Origin: Vampirovibrio sp041737375
Lineage (GTDB): Bacteria; Cyanobacteriota; Vampirovibrionia; Vampirovibrionales; Vampirovibrionaceae
Length of the DNA: 64,000 nucleotides
Direction of reading: 5' to 3'
NCBI RefSeq assembly: GCF_041737375.1
Contig: NZ_JBGSRV010000006.1
Coordinates: forward strand, 62,001-126,000
In this document: piece by piece, positions 34,876-43,652 of the stretch
Layout: every line of letters starts with the position of its first letter
Position numbering within the stretch: the stretch's first letter is position 1
Translations under genes and position numbers: made by a program
Notes under the pieces: generated by a model
Seen by the model: only the letters and a program-made list of their open reading frames with translations
Told to the model about the DNA's origin: nothing
The model's database searches: none

Positions 34876-36083
34876 GCGTCGTACCGGATACCTTTCTCCT
34901 TCAAGCGATCAATGGCCTTTTGCAACGTTTCCTTGGGGGAAACCAGCGATACCCGAAAGTACCGATCGCCAGCCTCGCCAAAAGCGATACCCGGTGTAAT
35001 CACCACATCTGCCGTATCAATCAAATGACGACACCAGGCTTTGGAATCGGAAAAAGATGGGGGAATGGGCAACCACATGTAAATGGTGGCTTTGGTCGGC
35101 TCAATTTGCCAACCCAGCTCCCGAAAGCCTTTCACCAAAACGTCACGGCGTTCCTGATAGGCCTGAACAATGCCCGCCATAAATTTTTCGCCTTCGTTCA
35201 GCGCATAGATACCGCCATCCTGAATGGCGGAGGCCAAGCCGTAATCCAGATTGGTTTTCATCGAGTACAGGGCCTTGATAATCTCCGGGTTGCCCACCGC
35301 AAAACCGGCTCGCCAGCCTGCCATGTTAAAGCTTTTGGAAAAAGAGTGAAACTCAATGGCAATGTCTTTGGCACCCGGCACGTTAAAAATACTGGGCGGA
35401 CGAAACCCGTCAAAAGCCAGCTCACCGTAAGCCAAATCACTGACCAGAATAATGCCGTACTTGCGGCAATAGGCCACCAGTTTTTCGTAAAACGGCAAAT
35501 CGGCCACTCCGGCGGTGGGGTTATTGGGATAACTCACAAAAAACAGCTTGGCCTTTTTGGCCACTTCTTCCGGGATGCTGTCCAGATCTGGCAGAAAGCG
35601 GTTTTCGGCAGTCAGGGGCAAGTGGTGAACCAGGCCATCCGCTATCCAGGTGGCCCGACTGTGAACCGGGTAATAAGGGGACGGCACAATGCTGTAGTCC
35701 CCAGCATCGATATAAGCAAACGTAATATGGGCCAAACCCTCTTTAGAGCCAATCAGGGGTTGAACCTCGGTATCGGGATCGATATCAACCCCATAACGGC
35801 GTTTCATCCAGGCAGAAACTGCTTGCCGAAACTCCGGCTTGCCCTTGAAGTTGGGGTATCCGTGATTGGCCGGGTTGGCCACCCCGTCCTGAATGGCTTT
35901 TACAATGGGTGCAGGGGTTGGCTGATCGGGATTGCCCATTCCCAAATCAATTAAGTCCGCGCCCCGCTTGCGCGCCGCCTCTTTCAATTCGTCGAGTTCC
36001 GCGAAAACATAGGTTGGCAGCTTGGTTAAACGACTAGAGGGGGGCTTCAGCTTGCATTCAGCAGCTGTATGCGGCGTGGACAT
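34872..36083 (-). CDS. PLP-dependent class I/II aminotransferase (DapL/AlaC-like)
   Basis: 403 residues. Fold-type I aminotransferase with substrate-binding GMGNPDQPTP, VSYPNNPTAG, the SDLAYGELAF loop (Asp and Tyr for PLP) and SFSKSFNMAGWRAGF with the PLP lysine, and YFRVSLV with the carboxylate-binding Arg. This subgroup includes LL-diaminopimelate and alanine/2-aminobutyrate aminotransferases; the specificity cannot be fixed by eye. A DapL role would provide diaminopimelate and lysine, as in cyanobacteria. Confidence 0.82.
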   Translation of the reverse strand: MSTPHTAAECKLKPPSSRLTKLPTYVFAELDELKEAARKRGADLIDLGMGNPDQPTPAPIVKAIQDGVANPANHGYPNFKGKPEFRQAVSAWMKRRYGVDIDPDTEVQPLIGSKEGLAHITFAYIDAGDYSIVPSPYYPVHSRATWIADGLVHHLPLTAENRFLPDLDSIPEEVAKKAKLFFVSYPNNPTAGVADLPFYEKLVAYCRKYGIILVSDLAYGELAFDGFRPPSIFNVPGAKDIAIEFHSFSKSFNMAGWRAGFAVGNPEIIKALYSMKTNLDYGLASAIQDGGIYALNEGEKFMAGIVQAYQERRDVLVKGFRELGWQIEPTKATIYMWLPIPPSFSDSKAWCRHLIDTADVVITPGIAFGEAGDRYFRVSLVSPKETLQKAIDRLKEKGIRYDA

Positions 36084-36278
36084 ACCAAAATAATCCTTCT
36101 TTGTAACATTTTAATTATAGATAAAAAATCTCTATCTATACCGATGAAAGGCGTTTGGGGGATCAAACAATTTCATGCTGCGGCGCTGAAGGGGGAAAAG
36201 TCAAGTAGCGCAAAGACTTCCATCAGCTTCAAACCCGCAAAGCCTTCCGTTCAGGTTCATCCATCAAAAGCTGGCGGC

Positions 36279-37157
36279 CTAATTCCGCTTAAAAATCAAA
36301 TGACCCGCTTGCGGATCAATGGTGACCACAAACTGACGAATAAAGCTTAACCCCAATAACCCCGAAAAACTGGAACCCTGCCGCACAGGAATTACAGTGG
36401 CTTCCACGTTATGGGCTTCCAAGCCATTCACCTTCAGAGTTTCAATCAAAATTTTAGGCACTTCAATTTGACCATTGGCCGTGGTAATCAACACTTTTTC
36501 ACATTGGCGCAAGTCCAAACCCAAATGCTCAGCCATTTGCTGGGAAATAGAAGTATAGGTGGCCCCGGTGTCAATAATAAAAGTCCCCTCCGTACTCCGC
36601 CGAGCCTGTGTTAAAACAGCATCCACCATTAAGGCGTTACGACTGTTTTTTAAAGGCACCGCCACCGATTCACTCACATCCTCCCAACCAGCCGTTACGC
36701 CAGAAAAACCAACCTGAACCAATGGGCTAATCCCACTCAAGCCAAGCCCACCGGGGGGTTCAGAAACTTGCAAAACGGAGGCCAATGCATTTAAGCGCTC
36801 ATGGGCAAAATGCACAATCTCTGCCTCTAGTCCCTGCTGTATGACAAAATGATATTCGTTAAACGCCTCGCCCGCCAAGCCCAGTTTATCCAGTGATAGC
36901 CCCAAATAGTAATGGGCATTGGTATTGGCCGCATCTTGGCGAATCACATTGCGAAAATAGTAGGTGGCCGATTCATAATTGCGGTTGCGATAAGCCTGAA
37001 CCCCAGCCATATAATCGGGCGTTTTATGCCCCTGCCCGCCCGACATGGGGGTGACAACCTGGGCTTGAACGTTTATGGGCGCCACAAGAATCAGCAGCAA
37101 AGCCAGTAGCAGCAGCTTAAAATAGGCCATTCCGCTCAATTTTTTGAAACGCCCCAT
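36279..37157 (-). CDS. exported TPR plus retropepsin-like aspartic protease
   Basis: 292 residues. Signal peptide MGRFKKLSGMAYFKLLLLAL to VQAQ (about residue 33). Then a TPR pair (YMAGVQAYRNRNYESATYYF, AHYYLGLSLDKLGLAGEAF). The C-terminal half is a clan AA single-domain protease: FIIDTGATYTSIS holds the catalytic Asp-Thr-Gly and GLLGLSFIRQF is the second hallmark. Such proteins work as dimers. Predicted periplasmic or outer-membrane facing. AAAGGTGAAGC precedes the ATG. Monocistronic as far as visible. Confidence 0.85.
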   Translation of the reverse strand: MGRFKKLSGMAYFKLLLLALLLILVAPINVQAQVVTPMSGGQGHKTPDYMAGVQAYRNRNYESATYYFRNVIRQDAANTNAHYYLGLSLDKLGLAGEAFNEYHFVIQQGLEAEIVHFAHERLNALASVLQVSEPPGGLGLSGISPLVQVGFSGVTAGWEDVSESVAVPLKNSRNALMVDAVLTQARRSTEGTFIIDTGATYTSISQQMAEHLGLDLRQCEKVLITTANGQIEVPKILIETLKVNGLEAHNVEATVIPVRQGSSFSGLLGLSFIRQFVVTIDPQAGHLIFKRN

Positions 37158-37356
37158 GCTTCACCTTTTTTCAATCGGTTTTTCAACAGAAGAGACAACT
37201 AAAAATCTCATCGACCCCTTTTGTCCAATCTTTAAAATTATTCAAAAACAAATAGAAATATGAACCATTAGCAAAAAAAGGCAGGTGTTTGTTTTTATGC
37301 AATTGAAGGTACGGGGACAGCCTTCTTATCATTCAGATATTCAAATCAAACATTGG

Positions 37357-37374
37357 TACGAAGCGATACGAAGC
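37357..37374 (+). promoter_or_regulatory. direct repeat TACGAAGC x2 before a small gene
   Basis: TACGAAGC occurs at 37357-37364 and 37367-37374, one helical turn apart, directly before TTGACA (37376-37381). The arrangement resembles an activator site beside a -35 element. A -10 element at the right spacing is not clear. Confidence 0.35.
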
Positions 37375-37400
37375 ATTGACATAAAGTGGGGGACAATATT

Positions 37401-37682
37401 ATGGGTTCAATCAATCCAGGCACTTCTGGCGGAATTCCGCCCATGGGCTACGCAACCGGCGGCATCCCTCCTTATCCTGGGCCTGCAAGCGTTCAAACCG
37501 CATTTCCATATGGCCCCAGTTTTAATGGCCTGTACGCCAGCGGTTTAACCAACACACCGTACACCAATTCGTTGTTTGAAGATGTGAACGCCTTCCAGCA
37601 TCAAATTTTCACAAGCAACGGGGTGGGCTATCCTCAATATCCAAGCGGCTTATTCCCCGGCGCGAACCCGCCTAAAGCCTGA
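37401..37682 (+). CDS. small Pro/Gly/Tyr-rich protein
   Basis: 93 residues from the ATG at 37401, chosen because GGGGGA lies 9 bases upstream; a GTG at 37386 is also possible. Low-complexity sequence rich in Gly, Pro, Tyr, Asn and Ser (GGIPPYPGPASVQ, NGVGYPQYPSGLFPG). No signal peptide or membrane helix. It contains GPSFNGLYASG. Function unknown; such composition suits a flexible structural or adhesive protein. It has its own upstream repeat and a downstream terminator. Confidence 0.6.
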   Translation: MGSINPGTSGGIPPMGYATGGIPPYPGPASVQTAFPYGPSFNGLYASGLTNTPYTNSLFEDVNAFQHQIFTSNGVGYPQYPSGLFPGANPPKA

Positions 37683-37756
37683 TAGCAACCGGATAATTCA
37701 CCTTCAATCAGGCTATCCCGTGGATTGATAAACGCTGGTTCAAAAAAATAGGCTAT

Positions 37757-37804
37757 GAAACCCTCAGCAGGTACGGTTTAACCACCCAACCTGATGAGGG
37801 TTTC
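37757..37804. terminator. bidirectional terminator hairpin between the Pro/Gly-rich gene and recN
   Basis: GAAACCCTCAGCAGG (37757-37771) pairs with CCTGATGAGGGTTTC (37790-37804), 15 bp with one mismatch, with A/T ends on both sides. It touches the recN stop codon and serves both convergent genes. Confidence 0.7.
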
Positions 37805-39575
37805 AGCCTTTAGAGGATTTACTTTTAGCTGCAATCGGCATTTGCTTTTGATGAAAGTGTTTAGCCTCGGCCTGCAAGCGACGAATAAACTTTTCCACCG
37901 CCTCATCGCTGGAATCCATGCCGCTTACCAGCCGACTCAGCACTTTGACCCGCCGAGGATCATCGCCGGTAAAGGTATTGACCAAAACCTGAACGCTTTC
38001 AGCGCCTTGTTCCTTTTGCAGCACCTGTTTTTCCACATGCAAATGCTGCTGGCCCATGGCCGCGATCATGGGTTGGTGAGTAATGGCAATCACTTGAATC
38101 TGACGGGACAGCCCCGCCAGTTTTTCCGCTACAATTTTGGCGGTGGGGCCACTAATGCCACTGTCAATTTCATCAAATACCAGGGTCAGCAAGCCATCCG
38201 CCCCAGCGGTTAAAACCTTCATGGCCAGTAAAAACCGGGATAACTCTCCTCCGCTAGCCACTTTTGCCAACGGTTTTAAAGGCTCCCCCGGATTGGCTGA
38301 AAACAGAAACTCCACGTCCTCGTTGCCTTCACGGGTAAAATGCACCGGGATAAAATCAATATCAAAAGAAACCCCCGGCATGGCCAACACTTGTAGTTGA
38401 GAGAGCAAATGCTGTTTCAAGTCCTCTGCCAGTTGCCTTCTGGCCAAACTTAATTGCTGACTGCGTTTTTCCAGCACGCTTTCTTGGTCCGCAATGGCGG
38501 CTTCCAGCGCCTGAAAGTTCTGCTCCCCGGATTCCAGCAAGTCCAGCTCGGCAGCCAGATCATCCCGGCGCTTCATCACCTCTCGCAAGGTGTTTCCATA
38601 TTTGCGCTTCAGTTTTTCCAAAGCATCCAGCCGATCCGACAAAACGGCCATCGATTCAGGCTGGGCCTCTACCCGATCCTGATAAAGGCTCAGTTCACCG
38701 GCAATGCCCTTGAGTTCGGCATGCACACCTTGAAGTTGCGCTAGCAGGGCTGCCAGCAGGGGGTCGTAATTGGCCCCTTCCGACAATTTTTTTTGCAACA
38801 GGCCCAACTGATCCAGAACGGCGGGAACCTGAGTATCTCCCTCCGTTAAAATGGCAGCCCCTTGCTGGGAAATTCGAATCAATTTCTCAGCATGGCTTAA
38901 AATTTCTAATTCCTGCCGAGCCAACGTATCCTCGTTTTCATCTGCCAGTCGGGCATCCTGTAATTCTTGCAGCTGAAAAACCAGAAAATCCCGTTGCCGC
39001 TCTACATCCTGACGATTGCGAATCAGGGTTTCCAATTGGCGCTTTAAGCTGAACCAGACTTCATAAGCCTCGGCCACCTCACGCTTCAAGGCCGCATGAC
39101 TACTGCCACCAAAAGCATCCAGATACAGCCGCTGTTTTTCCCGTTGAAAGAGGCTGGTCAGTTCATGCTGCCCGTGCAAGTCAATTACCCAGGGGCGCAA
39201 GGCCTCCAACACTTCCCGAATCACAGGAATGCCGTTAATGCGGGAACGACTGCCCCCGGTACTGAATTCTCTGGACAATAAAATTTCGGTTTCATCCGCC
39301 AGCAGGGAAACCCCTTGGGCTTCCAGAAACTCCCGAAAAGCCTCGTGTCCCTGCATATGGCCAATGTCAAACAGTAATTCCACCTGCCCCCGGTTGCTGC
39401 CAGAGCGCAAAATATCTCGAGGAGAAACTTTAGCCCCAAAGGAAAGCGAAATGGCATCCAGCAAAATGCTCTTACCAGAGCCACTTTCTCCGGTAATCAC
39501 GGTTAAACCCTGCTCAAACTGAATGGCAAGCGTTTCAATAATGGCAATGTTTCGGATTTGGAGCTGTTTTAGCAT
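37803..39575 (-). CDS. recN: DNA repair protein RecN
   Basis: 590 residues, SMC-like ATPase acting early in double-strand-break repair. N-terminal Walker A is GESGSGKS (most RecN proteins have GETGAGKS), followed by a long helical coiled-coil region (about 160-370). The C-terminal head holds VASGGELSRFLLAMK (signature) and LTLVFDEIDSGISGPTA (Walker B and D-loop). Family length matches (about 550-590). It follows nadK by 46 bases on the same strand, a pairing seen in many bacteria. Confidence 0.95.
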   Translation of the reverse strand: MLKQLQIRNIAIIETLAIQFEQGLTVITGESGSGKSILLDAISLSFGAKVSPRDILRSGSNRGQVELLFDIGHMQGHEAFREFLEAQGVSLLADETEILLSREFSTGGSRSRINGIPVIREVLEALRPWVIDLHGQHELTSLFQREKQRLYLDAFGGSSHAALKREVAEAYEVWFSLKRQLETLIRNRQDVERQRDFLVFQLQELQDARLADENEDTLARQELEILSHAEKLIRISQQGAAILTEGDTQVPAVLDQLGLLQKKLSEGANYDPLLAALLAQLQGVHAELKGIAGELSLYQDRVEAQPESMAVLSDRLDALEKLKRKYGNTLREVMKRRDDLAAELDLLESGEQNFQALEAAIADQESVLEKRSQQLSLARRQLAEDLKQHLLSQLQVLAMPGVSFDIDFIPVHFTREGNEDVEFLFSANPGEPLKPLAKVASGGELSRFLLAMKVLTAGADGLLTLVFDEIDSGISGPTAKIVAEKLAGLSRQIQVIAITHQPMIAAMGQQHLHVEKQVLQKEQGAESVQVLVNTFTGDDPRRVKVLSRLVSGMDSSDEAVEKFIRRLQAEAKHFHQKQMPIAAKSKSSKG

Positions 39576-39621
39576 AGCGTTCCCGAGAATTCTGGGCCGT
39601 TAAAATTTAAGCAGGAAAATT

Positions 39622-40563
39622 TTAGGATGGAAGTATAGATTGGGGGGGATGCTCCGTATGTACAATTTCACCCGCGCGGGCCTCCTGAGATTGCCAGCGG
39701 GGATTCATAGACCATTGCAGTTTGCGCTTGAGCAGAGAGTAAAAATCATTTTCTACCTGCTCAAAATTGACCATCTGAAAAGAAATACCCGCTCGAACCA
39801 CCACCAGTGATTGGCCCGGTTTCAGTATGCCGCACTCCAAGCCATCCAGCGCATAAACCACATCCTGATTTTTGGGATCCGACTGAATTCGAAACTCTTT
39901 GTTAAACGGCACAACTACCGCTTTGGCCGAAAAACTGTGTGGACAAATAGGCGTAATGGAAATGGCATCCACCTCTGGGGAAATGACCGGGCCACCGGCA
40001 GCCATGGTATAAGCTGTCGTGCCACTGGGGGTGGATAATATCAACCCGTCCGAATCGTAAACCGCTACCAAAGTATCGTTCACATAAAGATGAAGACGAC
40101 AAAGCTGGCTGGGATTGGCATTTTTGAAAACCACATCGTTCAACGCCAAATCCTCGGTGGACAGAGGGGCTAATTCACCGGCGCTTTGCCCTGAATTTTG
40201 AATAGACAGCATCATGCGAGATTCCAGACTGTATTTGCCTTGAATCAACAAATCCAGATACAACCGGATTTTATCGGCCTCAATATGCGCTAAAAAACCC
40301 AAAGCACCGGTATTAATCCCCACCAACGGAACGTTTTGGCCCACAAACTTTCTGGCGGCCCTCAAAAAGGTGCCGTCTCCGCCCAATACAATCACCAAAT
40401 CTGGGCAGGCAGCCTCTTTTGGCACCACCGGGCAATCTTTTCCCAACACTTGCAAGTGGGAAACATGCACCCCGTGGTGGGTCAGGTGTTCCAACACCTC
40501 GTTGGCGTAAACGCTTTTAGGGTCCGTACTCAGGTTTTGTACCAGGGTAATATGCTTTAGCAT
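39622..40563 (-). CDS. nadK: NAD kinase
   Basis: 313 residues. Phosphorylates NAD to NADP with ATP. GGDGTFLRAAR is the nucleotide-binding GGDGT motif; LNDVVF stands for the NE/D motif, and DGLILSTPSGTTAY the conserved substrate loop; GGPVISPEVDAI follows. An extra C-terminal tail of about 25 residues (WQSQEARAGEIVHTEHPP) is not part of the usual fold. Probably expressed with recN. Confidence 0.94.
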   Translation of the reverse strand: MLKHITLVQNLSTDPKSVYANEVLEHLTHHGVHVSHLQVLGKDCPVVPKEAACPDLVIVLGGDGTFLRAARKFVGQNVPLVGINTGALGFLAHIEADKIRLYLDLLIQGKYSLESRMMLSIQNSGQSAGELAPLSTEDLALNDVVFKNANPSQLCRLHLYVNDTLVAVYDSDGLILSTPSGTTAYTMAAGGPVISPEVDAISITPICPHSFSAKAVVVPFNKEFRIQSDPKNQDVVYALDGLECGILKPGQSLVVVRAGISFQMVNFEQVENDFYSLLKRKLQWSMNPRWQSQEARAGEIVHTEHPPQSILPS

Positions 40564-40647
40564 GGAGTTTATTGATGTCCCGCATTCAAACAGTATCCAA
40601 GCCCAATCCGGTCAAGCGGAGGTTTTAGGAAGTTGGCCAAACCCATT

Positions 40648-43611
40648 CTACTCCATCCAGCTAGGCCCTACATAAACGTCTACTTCCAGCGGTACCCGCA
40701 AAGGCTGCCCCAATTCCATAGCCCAACGGACCAATAACTGAACTTTTTCCAATTCCGCATCCGGCACTTCCAATACCAGTTCATCATGAACCTGAAGAAT
40801 AATTCGGGTTTTCAAGCCATCCGCCAACAACTTGCGATGCAAGCGGATCATGGCCACTTTCATTAAATCGGCCGCCGAACCTTGCAGAGGGGTGTTAAAG
40901 GCCGCCCGTTCCGCAAACTCTCTGACACTGCGGTTACTGCTTTGCAAATCTCGGGATAGATCCCGTGTGCGGCCACACAGGGTTTCCACTTTACCAGTTT
41001 GGTGCGCTTTGGCCTTGATGCCATCAATACACTGCTTTACCTTGCCATAACGGGAAAAATAAAGCTGGATAAATTGGGCGGCCTCACTTTGGGGGATTTT
41101 TAACTGCTGGGCCAACCCAAAGGGCGATTGACCATAAACCACCCCAAAATTAACGGTTTTGGCCCGATACCGCTGCTCTTTGGTTATTTTTTCAATGGGC
41201 ATTCCAAACACCAGCGAGGCGGTAGCCGTGTGAATGTCCTCTCCTCGCTGGAAGGCCTCCAACAAATGCGGATCTTCCGAAAAATGGGCCAACAAACGCA
41301 ATTCTATTTGAGAATAATCGGCTGATAGCAACGACCAGCCTTCCCGCTGTTCCGGCACAAAAGCCTGCCGGATCAATCGTCCCAGTTCAGTCCGAATGGG
41401 AATATTCTGCAAGTTGGGGGTACTACTGGACAATCTGCCGGTGGCAGTAACCGTTTGATTGAAACTGGTGTGCAGGCGATGCGTTTTGGCATTGATTAAC
41501 GCAGGTAAAGCGTCAATATACGTGGATTTCAGCTTGAACAACTGCCGGTACTCCAGCAGTTTACGCACAATTTCATGCTCATCGGCCAGCAGCTCCAGCA
41601 CTTTAACATCGGTGCTGAAACCGGTTTTGCCCTTGGTTTTGCGCGAAGCGGCGATACCCATCTTCTCAAACAGCACTTCCGCCACTTGTTTGGGCGAGTT
41701 TAAATTAAAATCACAGCCCGCAAGGCCGCAAATCTCCCGCTCCAAAATTTGCAAACGATCGCTTAACTCATCGCTCAGTTTTTTAAGATAAGGGGTATCC
41801 AAACTGACCCCAGCCCATTCAATTTCCGCCAACACATGGGCCAAGGGCATTTCGATTTCGTAAAAAAGCGTCCACTGTGTCTCATCCAAACGGTTCAGGA
41901 AATATTGAGCCAAGGACAAGGTGGCGTAAGTATCGCAACTGGCATAAGCGGCGGCCAGCGCAACTGGCACTTCCGAAAACGACTTTTCTTTTTTGCCAGT
42001 GCCAATCAGCGCTTTGATTTCAGTCATAGACTGACCCAAAATCTCTTCGGACAAGCTTTTCAGCCCATGCCGCCGATCCGGGTTGTCGATGTAGCTGGCA
42101 ATCATGGTGTCAAAAATCAAGCCTTGCAACGGAAGCCCGAACTGGCGAAACATATTGCACTCAAACTTGGCGTTATGAACCAGTTTGGCAATGGTTTCAC
42201 TGGTTAAAACCGGCTTTAGGGCCTCCAGAATTTGGGATTCAGTCAACTCGGTTTCTAACCCTTCGGCCCGAATGGGGATGTAGAAATTGGCAATAGGCTC
42301 TGTCGCCAATGTTTTTTTAGATCGAATGGCTGGAAAGCTTTGGGGGTAGTCTTCCAAATGCAATATATTCTCGGCAGGGCGCTGATACAGCTCAAAGGCA
42401 TCCAGTACCGAAATGGCAATGCCCGCTAATTGGTCGCTATGCACGTCCAAGCCGGTGGTTTCCAAATCCAGGGCAAACACCTGGGCCTGCTCAATGCGTT
42501 TTACCAGTTCTGTGAGTTGGGACAACCGGGTGACAGCGGTGTGATCGACCTGCATGGGCTCAGTCGTTAAAGCCGCAAGGCCATTCAAGGCCGCATCTCC
42601 CGAAGCAGGCATTTCCACAGCGGCAATCATGGCTCCATTTTCTACCATCTGGGATTCTGCCCCTTCACTTTGGCTGGTGGTATGCCCATTCAAGAAAGGG
42701 GCCAGCAACACCGGGGCCTGCTTAATGATGGATTTGAACTCCATTTGCGTCAAAAAGGAAGTCAGCGCCTCAAAATCAGGAATAACCAGCCTGCAATCCT
42801 CCCAAGCCAAATCCAGCGGCACTTGCCGGTTGATGGTCGCCAGTTCCTTGCTTAAAAAAGCCTGATCTTTATAAGTTTCCAGCTTTTCACGCAGCTTGTT
42901 GGCTGGCAATTGGTGGATATGCTCATACAAATTTTCCAGGGTCTGATACTCAGTGAGCAGTTTCACTGCTGTTTTATCCCCAACCCCAGGCACACCGGGG
43001 ATATTATCAGAAGCATCCCCTTTTAACCCTTTAAAATCAATAACCTGCTCTGGGTAAACACCCCATTTGTCAAAAACCGCTTGACGATCGTAGGTTTTCA
43101 TTTCCTCACGGGGCATGCGGGGCGGAATTAAAACCTCAATTTTACCGGCATGGGCCTGAGCCGGATTGTCAGGGTCCAAATCATCCACCAGCTGGAAAGC
43201 GTCTTGATCCCCGGTTAAAATCTGGACCCAAAACCCTTCTTTCGCGGCTTTACAGGCCAGGGTGCCAATCACATCATCCGCTTCAAAGTTTTGTTTTTCG
43301 TAAATGGGAATTCCCAACAACTCAACCCCACGGCGAATCAAGTCCATTTGAGAGCGCATGTCATCCGGCATGGACTCCCGATGGGCCTTGTATTCAGGGT
43401 ATAGCGCATTGCGAAAGGTAATGCGGCTCACATCAAACGACACGGCAATGGCATCGGGCTTAATTTTTTTAAGCAAGGCGAACAAGTTATTGAAAAAGCC
43501 GTAAACGGCCCAGCTCGGAACACCTTCCGCCGTTCGCATGTTGGTTCGCTCCAACGCAAAGTGCATGCGGTAAGCCAAAGAATGACCATCAATCAATACC
43601 AGCGTTTTCAT
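40648..43611 (-). CDS. polA: DNA polymerase I
   Basis: 987 residues from the ATG at 43611 (MKTLVLIDGHSLAYRMHFAL, AGGTG just upstream). Domains: 5'-3' exonuclease about 1-300; linker with a low-complexity part about 310-355; 3'-5' exonuclease about 370-570; polymerase to the end with SADYSQIELRLLAHFS, YRAKTVNFGVVYGQS and LQVHDELVLEVP. Exo motif I (DLETTGLD; D382, E384) and motif III (YASCD; Y556, D560) are kept. In motif II the usual Asp is Glu484 (HNAKFECNMF), so proofreading may be altered or simply use Glu. Starts 41 bases after dprA. Confidence 0.95.
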   Translation of the reverse strand: MKTLVLIDGHSLAYRMHFALERTNMRTAEGVPSWAVYGFFNNLFALLKKIKPDAIAVSFDVSRITFRNALYPEYKAHRESMPDDMRSQMDLIRRGVELLGIPIYEKQNFEADDVIGTLACKAAKEGFWVQILTGDQDAFQLVDDLDPDNPAQAHAGKIEVLIPPRMPREEMKTYDRQAVFDKWGVYPEQVIDFKGLKGDASDNIPGVPGVGDKTAVKLLTEYQTLENLYEHIHQLPANKLREKLETYKDQAFLSKELATINRQVPLDLAWEDCRLVIPDFEALTSFLTQMEFKSIIKQAPVLLAPFLNGHTTSQSEGAESQMVENGAMIAAVEMPASGDAALNGLAALTTEPMQVDHTAVTRLSQLTELVKRIEQAQVFALDLETTGLDVHSDQLAGIAISVLDAFELYQRPAENILHLEDYPQSFPAIRSKKTLATEPIANFYIPIRAEGLETELTESQILEALKPVLTSETIAKLVHNAKFECNMFRQFGLPLQGLIFDTMIASYIDNPDRRHGLKSLSEEILGQSMTEIKALIGTGKKEKSFSEVPVALAAAYASCDTYATLSLAQYFLNRLDETQWTLFYEIEMPLAHVLAEIEWAGVSLDTPYLKKLSDELSDRLQILEREICGLAGCDFNLNSPKQVAEVLFEKMGIAASRKTKGKTGFSTDVKVLELLADEHEIVRKLLEYRQLFKLKSTYIDALPALINAKTHRLHTSFNQTVTATGRLSSSTPNLQNIPIRTELGRLIRQAFVPEQREGWSLLSADYSQIELRLLAHFSEDPHLLEAFQRGEDIHTATASLVFGMPIEKITKEQRYRAKTVNFGVVYGQSPFGLAQQLKIPQSEAAQFIQLYFSRYGKVKQCIDGIKAKAHQTGKVETLCGRTRDLSRDLQSSNRSVREFAERAAFNTPLQGSAADLMKVAMIRLHRKLLADGLKTRIILQVHDELVLEVPDAELEKVQLLVRWAMELGQPLRVPLEVDVYVGPSWME

Positions 43612-43652
43612 GGCACCTGCCTTATCCAGCTTCAGGGGATTTTCCAGAATCT

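Noticed and set aside
34920..35954. 344-codon open frame antisense to the aminotransferase gene
   Set aside because: The sense protein has complete family motifs; the antisense frame is open only because of codon bias. The same holds for the long antisense frames inside nrdB, recN and polA.
36069..36350. 93-codon plus-strand ORF between the aminotransferase and retropepsin genes
   Set aside because: No ribosome site, overlaps the retropepsin coding end by 72 bases, and shows no domain; a shorter form from 36144 is not better supported.
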